A DNA stretch of 64,000 nucleotides from the NCBI RefSeq assembly GCF_017094485.1, contig NZ_CP064786.1:434001-498000 (forward strand), given 5' to 3'. The stretch comes from Natranaeroarchaeum sulfidigenes. GTDB lineage: Archaea > Halobacteriota > Halobacteria > Halobacteriales > Natronoarchaeaceae. Below the pieces are notes generated by a model. The model worked only from the letters and a program-made list of their open reading frames with translations. It made no database searches and was not told the DNA's origin. Below are positions 59,936-64,000 of this stretch, piece by piece. The first letter of the stretch is position 1; every line of letters begins with the position of its first letter. Both the position numbers and the translations under genes were made by a program.

Positions 59936-61128
59936 TTCGTCCGATCGTGCAGTACTGACTCTCCGGGCATCGTTGCCGTCTCGACACCCAGCTTTACGCC
60001 AGCGTTCAGGCTCGTGTTGATCCCCGTTTTCGTTCGGTCACCGACGACGACGCCGAGTTTGCGCCGGCCAGTGTCGATCTGTTCGCCTTTCACCAGCATC
60101 CGGACAGCGCTATCGTCGTGGCGGAGGTTCGCAACCTTCGTTCCAGCGCCGAAGTTGACGTCCTGCCCGAGCACCGAGTCGCCAATATACGAGAGATGGC
60201 CCGCTGCGGTGCCAGCCATCAGGACGGAGTTTTTCACCTCGACGGCGTTGCCAACCCGGACGTCCTCGCCGATCACCGTGGAGCCGCGAACGTAGGCGTT
60301 CGGTCCAACATCAGCCCCCGAGCGGATCACTACGGGGCCTTCGACGTATGCACCCGAGCGAATCCGCGCGCCGGATTCGACGACGACCTCGCCCTGCAGG
60401 GTCGCGCCGTCCTCGACGGTCCCGTCAATTCGACCGTCCAGCCCGTCCAGCACAGCCTCGTTGGCATTCAGCAGCTCCCACGGGCGTCCGACATCGAGCC
60501 ACGGACCGTCGTATTCGACGGCCGTGACCGACTGGTCATCGGCCATCAATAACTCGATCGCTTCGGTGATCTCGTACTCCCCACGCGGGCTCTTTTCTGT
60601 CTGATCAATATACTCGAAGATCGACGGCTCGAACGCGTAGATGCCTGTGTTGATTAGATTCGATGGCGGATCGTCCGGCTTCTCGACGAGGCTCGTCACT
60701 TCGCCACCTTCGATCTCGACCACGCCGTAGGAACTCGGATTTGCAACTGGCTGGACGGCGACCGTCGCACCATCGTCCGCGGCAAGCTGTCGGGGCAGTG
60801 TCTCGTTGATGACGACGTCGCCGTTGATCACGAGGAATCGATCACTGACTGCCTCCCGTGCACAGCCGATCGCGTGGGCGGTCCCGAGCGCCTCTTCCTG
60901 TGTGACGTACTCGATCGGGATCCCCGCGTACTCCGCTCCCAGCCGGTCCTTGACCGTCTCACCCATGTAGCCGACGACGACAACGAACCGATCGACGACA
61001 TCCACACACCGAGCCATTGTCTGCTCGATGAGGGTCGATTCGCCCAGTGGCAACAACGGTTTCGGGCACCCACGCGTAAGCGGGCGCATCCGGGTCCCCT
61101 CGCCTGCAGCGATAATGACAGCGTCCAT
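59932..61128 (-). CDS. Bifunctional sugar-1-phosphate nucleotidyltransferase/acetyltransferase (GlmU-like)
   Basis: A 398-residue protein: N-terminal nucleotidyltransferase (I-I-A-A-G-E-G-T-R-M-R-P-L-T; V-I-N-G-D-V-V; N-T-G-I-Y-A-F) and C-terminal left-handed beta-helix (V-I-R-S-G-A-D-V-G-P-N-A-Y-V-R-G-S-T-V-I-G) with a G-V-V-V-G-D-R-T-K-T-G-I-N acetyl-CoA-type end. This is the archaeal GlmU-like form that acetylates GlcN-1-P and forms UDP-GlcNAc, or acts on glucose-1-P. A TATA at 61151 gives a leaderless message. It is divergent from the mutase that supplies its substrate. Confidence 0.9.
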   Translation of the reverse strand: MDAVIIAAGEGTRMRPLTRGCPKPLLPLGESTLIEQTMARCVDVVDRFVVVVGYMGETVKDRLGAEYAGIPIEYVTQEEALGTAHAIGCAREAVSDRFLVINGDVVINETLPRQLAADDGATVAVQPVANPSSYGVVEIEGGEVTSLVEKPDDPPSNLINTGIYAFEPSIFEYIDQTEKSPRGEYEITEAIELLMADDQSVTAVEYDGPWLDVGRPWELLNANEAVLDGLDGRIDGTVEDGATLQGEVVVESGARIRSGAYVEGPVVIRSGADVGPNAYVRGSTVIGEDVRVGNAVEVKNSVLMAGTAAGHLSYIGDSVLGQDVNFGAGTKVANLRHDDSAVRMLVKGEQIDTGRRKLGVVVGDRTKTGINTSLNAGVKLGVETATMPGESVLHDRTN

Positions 61129-61150
61129 ACGCGTTTCAGGTAGGCTGAGT

Positions 61151-61159
61151 CGTATAAAC
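61151..61159 (-). promoter_or_regulatory. TATA box of the GlmU-like gene
   Basis: GTTTATACG on the minus strand, centred about 27 bp before the ATG at 61128, fitting a leaderless transcript. Confidence 0.55.
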
Positions 61160-61257
61160 TCCCGGATCCTGCGTAGTCTTCCATGGCATCATCTGCGTAT
61201 GAGACCTCGGTGGCCGAAAGGCGAACGACTGTTAGGGATCGACACGTCAGATGACAT

Positions 61258-62577
61258 ATGTTCGGCACAAGTGGCGTTCGCGGGGAGTTCGGAACGGACG
61301 TGACGGTCGATCTGGCGGTAGCTATCGGACGCGCACTCGTCGCGGATGGCGCAGAACGGATCGTCGTCGGTCGGGATCCGCGAACGACGGGTCCGCTCCT
61401 CGCCGACGCGCTGTCGGCTGGCGTCCGCGAGTCCGGTGGGAATGTCACTGACTGTGGGATGGTCGCCACCCCAACCCTTGCGCGGGCGGTGGCCTGGCGT
61501 GACGCCGATGCGGGCGTGATGATCACCGCCTCGCATAACCCGCCCACGGATAACGGGATCAAACTCTGGACGCCCTCGGGCATGGCCTTCGACGAGGAAC
61601 GACGGGAGCGTATTGAGGCGCTCGTCGAGGCCGACGGGTACGATCCCGCGGACTGGGATGCCGTAGGGGAAGTGAGCGAGTGGGACGGCGCGACGGTTCG
61701 CCATCACGAAGCCATCGTCGATGCGGTCGCCCCGATCGAGGACCTCTCGGTCGTCGTGGACGTCGGCAACGGTGCAGGCGGCGTCACGGCGGGCGTCCTC
61801 CGCGAGCTAGACTGCTCGGTCGAGACACTCAACGGCGAGCCGGACGGCCACTTCCCCAGTCGGCCGAGCGAACCCACGGAGGCGGCCTGCGAGACGCTGC
61901 AGGCACACGTCGCCGCAACCGACGCCGAGCTGGGGATCGCCCACGATGGCGACGCCGATCGGATGATGGCGGTTGACGAGACCGGCCAGTTCATCGTTGG
62001 TGACGCCCTCCTTGCCCTGTTCGGTCGCCGGGCGGCAGGCGAGGGCGACGTCGTGGCTGCCCCGCTGAACACCAGCCTCGCGGTAGACGACACGCTCGCC
62101 GAGGTCGGTGCGTCGCTCACGCGCACACGCGTAGGTGACGTGTTCGTCGCAGAGCGAGCCCGCGAGGACGACGTGGTGTTCGGCGGGGAGCCAAGCGGTG
62201 CCTGGATCTGGCCCGACGAAACGCTGGCTCCGGATGGTCCGCTCGCCGCAGCGAAGCTCGCCACCCTGGTCGACCGGGAGGGGCCCCTGTCGGCGCTGGT
62301 CGAGGAGCTTCCGAACTACCCGCTTCGCCGGGAGAGCATCGCAGTCGACGCCAAACGCGAGATCATGAAACGGGTCGCCGCGCGTGCACAGGAGGAGTAC
62401 GAGTCCGTCGAAACGCTCGACGGCGTCCGGGTCGAGCGCGAGGATGGCTGGTTTCTCGTGCGCGCCAGTGGGACCCAGCCGCTGGTTCGGGTGACTGCGG
62501 AGGGTCGAACTGAGGCCACGACGACGGAGCTGTACGAGGAAGCGCGAGCGCTGGTCGAGGACGCAATTAAGGAGTAG
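61258..62577 (+). CDS. glmM: Phosphoglucosamine/phosphohexomutase (GlmM-like)
   Basis: A 439-residue alpha-D-phosphohexomutase: F-G-T-S-G-V-R-G at the start, the phosphoserine loop T-A-S-H-N-P (about 90), the metal loop D-G-D-A-D-R (about 230), the sugar loop G-G-E-P-S-G-A and the phosphate loop R-A-S-G-T-Q-P. It isomerises GlcN-6-P/GlcN-1-P or Glc-6-P/Glc-1-P. Paired with the GlmU-like gene upstream it forms the UDP-GlcNAc branch that feeds the glycan locus. Starts MFGTSGVRG at 61258, as usual for the archaeal family. Confidence 0.92.
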   Translation: MFGTSGVRGEFGTDVTVDLAVAIGRALVADGAERIVVGRDPRTTGPLLADALSAGVRESGGNVTDCGMVATPTLARAVAWRDADAGVMITASHNPPTDNGIKLWTPSGMAFDEERRERIEALVEADGYDPADWDAVGEVSEWDGATVRHHEAIVDAVAPIEDLSVVVDVGNGAGGVTAGVLRELDCSVETLNGEPDGHFPSRPSEPTEAACETLQAHVAATDAELGIAHDGDADRMMAVDETGQFIVGDALLALFGRRAAGEGDVVAAPLNTSLAVDDTLAEVGASLTRTRVGDVFVAERAREDDVVFGGEPSGAWIWPDETLAPDGPLAAAKLATLVDREGPLSALVEELPNYPLRRESIAVDAKREIMKRVAARAQEEYESVETLDGVRVEREDGWFLVRASGTQPLVRVTAEGRTEATTTELYEEARALVEDAIKE

Positions 62578-62694
62578 CGACTCCAGGACTCCGGAGCAGA
62601 GGGGAACGGTATCACTTGACTGTGTCGAATATCAACAGCCGAGATGCTGTTTGGAATAGGCTGTGGCCCCCCGGCAACACAGGAAACGCCTATC

Positions 62695-62714
62695 TGTGAG
62701 ACGAGCGTCTCACA
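62695..62714. promoter_or_regulatory. 20-bp palindrome (candidate operator)
   Basis: TGTGAGACG-AG-CGTCTCACA: 9-bp perfect halves with a 2-bp centre, just before a 12-codon frame (ATG 62720 to TAG 62758). The geometry is the same as the palindrome at 63514-63533. It may be the operator of a lost gene. The rest of 62578-62788 shows nothing. Confidence 0.5.
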
Positions 62715-62788
62715 CAATAATGAGTACTGACACTAATGACGCCATGACAGAATCGTAGGGCGGTTTTCGACCGCAACTGATGGCCGAA

Positions 62789-63391
62789 TCACTCAGCGTA
62801 GACACGCAGCGTCAGGTATTCCTCGACCTCAGAGTGGACATCGATGACCCACTCATCCGACATGGATGTGGCCTGTCGGGTCGAGACGCCGGAGAGAATA
62901 GAGAGAAGTGTTTCTGCGACGCTTTCCGGGTCACACTCCTGGAACTCCCCTGTGTTGATTCCGGACTGGATGATTGACACGAGATGTGATCGGAGGATCG
63001 TATCACTGCGTGTGAACAGCTTTCGATACTCCTCGTTGGTAACACCCCGAGCCCGGAGGGCAACGAGTGTCGCCATGAACTGGCGCTCTTCGTCGTCGAG
63101 CTCCGTGGAGAGCATGGACGTAACGAACTCCTCGAGTTGCTCCTGGGGGTTTTCGAGCTCACCACTGGTCTGTTGACTCTCGAAGCCCTCCAGTAGGTAC
63201 TCCAGACAGCTTCGCACGAGGTCGTCTTTTCCCTCGTAATGCCGGTAGATAAGCGACGGGCTCTTCTCGAACTGTTCACCGATCGATTTGATGGTGATAT
63301 CGGCGTAGCCGTCAGTACACAGTGCCCTGTACGTTGCCCCAAGGATCTCCTCTTGTGTCGTCGCCGCGTCCGCAAACGGATCTTCAGCCAT
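62789..63391 (-). CDS. TetR/AcrR-family repressor
   Basis: A 200-residue regulator with the TetR N-terminal HTH: E-I-L-G-A-T-Y-R-A-L-C-T-D-G-Y-A-D-I-T-I-K-S-I-G-E-Q-F-E-K-S-P-S-L-I-Y-R-H-Y, then a helical ligand-binding part. The ATG at 63391 fits the family; the frame is open further up to 63529 but the added residues are not TetR-like. A TATA-like ATATATAAA lies near 63434-63442. It likely represses the divergent exported-protein/transporter operon at 63632 through the palindrome at 63514-63533. Confidence 0.9.
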   Translation of the reverse strand: MAEDPFADAATTQEEILGATYRALCTDGYADITIKSIGEQFEKSPSLIYRHYEGKDDLVRSCLEYLLEGFESQQTSGELENPQEQLEEFVTSMLSTELDDEERQFMATLVALRARGVTNEEYRKLFTRSDTILRSHLVSIIQSGINTGEFQECDPESVAETLLSILSGVSTRQATSMSDEWVIDVHSEVEEYLTLRVYAE

Positions 63392-63513
63392 TGTCACGGT
63401 GGTCCACTCTGGGTCGATGGTGACTCTATCTGGATATATAAACAACCAACATCTGTGGAGGTGTGTCCCACCTGTAGCATACTCCAATTTCGATGTCGAG
63501 CACGATAAACAAA

Positions 63514-63533
63514 GTGATTGAATGTTCAATCAC
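63514..63533. promoter_or_regulatory. TetR-type operator palindrome
   Basis: GTGATTGAA-TG-TTCAATCAC: perfect 9-bp halves with a 2-bp centre, in the divergent space between tetR and the exported protein gene, next to an AT-rich AATTCTTAATAATC promoter-like stretch. This is the usual form and place of a TetR operator. Confidence 0.6.
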
Positions 63534-63631
63534 AATTCTTAATAATCAGGTCCCAAACAAGTGTGCATGAACGACAGCGTGAAGTCGGTCCAAATGGGGC
63601 GTCCTCCCCGACAAGTGAGTAGGTGGTTTCT

Positions 63632-64000
63632 GTGAAAGCGGATCGACGAACTGCTGTTGCGGTCGCGGCGCTGGTTGTCGTTCTGGCCGCTGTTACCATT
63701 GCCGTCCCAGCCGTCCTTGCCCAGCAGTCCGCTCCGGATTCATCGTCCGGCGAGCTGACACGGGGTGAGCCCGACCTCGACGCCTTCCTGCCCGAGCCGG
63801 AGCTCAACGCTGGCACCGAGGAATCGATCGAGATTCAGCTGCAAAACCGGGGCGACCTTGATACTGGCACCCAGAGCGAGCGTGTGACGACCGCCCGTGG
63901 CCTCTCAGTCGAAGTCGTTGATGAGGGGCCGTTTGACGTGAAGTCGGGCCAGTCCTCGCTGGGGTCGTTACCCGAGGGTGAGAGCATCAGCGCAACACAG
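63632..64000 (+). CDS. Exported COG1361-type protein (partial, runs off right edge)
   Basis: The plus frame from a GTG at 63632 is open to the window end (123 codons). It has a signal peptide (MKADRRTAVAVAALVVVLAAVTIAVPAVLAQ) and then an extracellular beta domain (PELNAGTEESIEIQLQNRGDLDTG) of the COG1361/S-layer-domain type. In Halobacteria such genes with a TetR gene usually precede an RND/MMPL-type transporter, which would lie to the right. A 22-codon frame (63567-63635) overlaps the GTG by three bases and may couple translation. The start codon is a GTG. Confidence 0.75.
   Translation, partial: MKADRRTAVAVAALVVVLAAVTIAVPAVLAQQSAPDSSSGELTRGEPDLDAFLPEPELNAGTEESIEIQLQNRGDLDTGTQSERVTTARGLSVEVVDEGPFDVKSGQSSLGSLPEGESISATQ

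Noticed and set aside
62720-62758. 12-codon ORF after the palindrome as a real gene
   Set aside because: Too short to support. It is mentioned only as a possible remainder of a lost gene.
1-64000. CRISPR array or complete rRNA/tRNA genes
   Set aside because: No regularly spaced 25-40 bp repeats and no rRNA-like or convincing tRNA sequence were seen on reading the window.

Overview
The window is haloarchaeal (class Halobacteria). Coding is dense and GC-rich, the predicted proteins are strongly acidic (many D/E, few K), several genes have TATA boxes about 25-30 bp upstream of the start codon (leaderless style), and many families are halophile-typical: Orc1/Cdc6, TFB, AglF, PGF-CTERM and HVO_A0114-like proteins. 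The genus cannot be named from the sequence alone.

Layout. 1-2.2 kb: a DUF4129 protein running off the left edge, a broken TFB zinc-ribbon fragment and a PAP2 phosphatase. 2.2-11.2 kb: a replicon backbone with a divergent family-B DNA polymerase, a coupled three-gene operon (RecA/RadA-like protein with a degraded P-loop, a small helical protein, a 3'-5' exonuclease), and two divergent orc1/cdc6 genes around a candidate origin. A vapBC pair and a truncated tnpB sit inside this block. 11.3-17.1 kb: a defence/toxin-antitoxin patch (HEPN/MNT, TumE/HVO_A0114, a DUF7342-like wHTH plus partner) mixed with IS200/IS605-type hairpins, a decayed orc copy and two membrane genes (one DUF4330). A second decayed orc copy lies at 19.7-20.1 kb. 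17.2-45.7 kb: a surface-glycan locus with an AglB-like membrane protein, Wzx flippase, Wzy-like polymerase, GT4 glycosyltransferases, methyltransferase, formyltransferase, deacetylase, polyprenyl-phosphate sugar transferase, four SDR epimerases, a nucleotide-sugar dehydrogenase and two sugar nucleotidyltransferases including aglF. Its 20-29 kb part is clearly AT-richer and looks acquired. 45.7-49.5 kb: hydantoinase/oxoprolinase hyuAB. 49.6-53.1 kb: a three-gene module of unknown function (beta-helix, coiled-coil, membrane zinc-ribbon proteins). 53.5-59.2 kb: a Tat-exported GH13 glucan hydrolase and a PGF-CTERM surface protein. 59.4-62.6 kb: a membrane hydrolase, a GlmU-like bifunctional enzyme and a GlmM-like mutase. 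62.8-64 kb: a TetR regulator and the start of an exported COG1361-type protein.

How the parts work together. The mutase and GlmU-like enzyme can make UDP-sugars, AglF makes another nucleotide sugar, the SDRs and dehydrogenase diversify them, the PglC/WbaP-type transferase primes a lipid carrier, the GT4 enzymes extend the glycan, Wzx and the Wzy-like protein flip and polymerise it, and the AglB-like protein may transfer it.

The most unusual signals are: an orc gene bounded by 28-bp inverted repeats with two decayed copies nearby that keep the same boxes; a polymerase with altered active-site and exonuclease motifs beside a stand-alone exonuclease; two copies of a wHTH plus partner module; an AglB-like protein without the WWDxG motif; and the three-gene scaffold-like operon at 49.6-53.1 kb.
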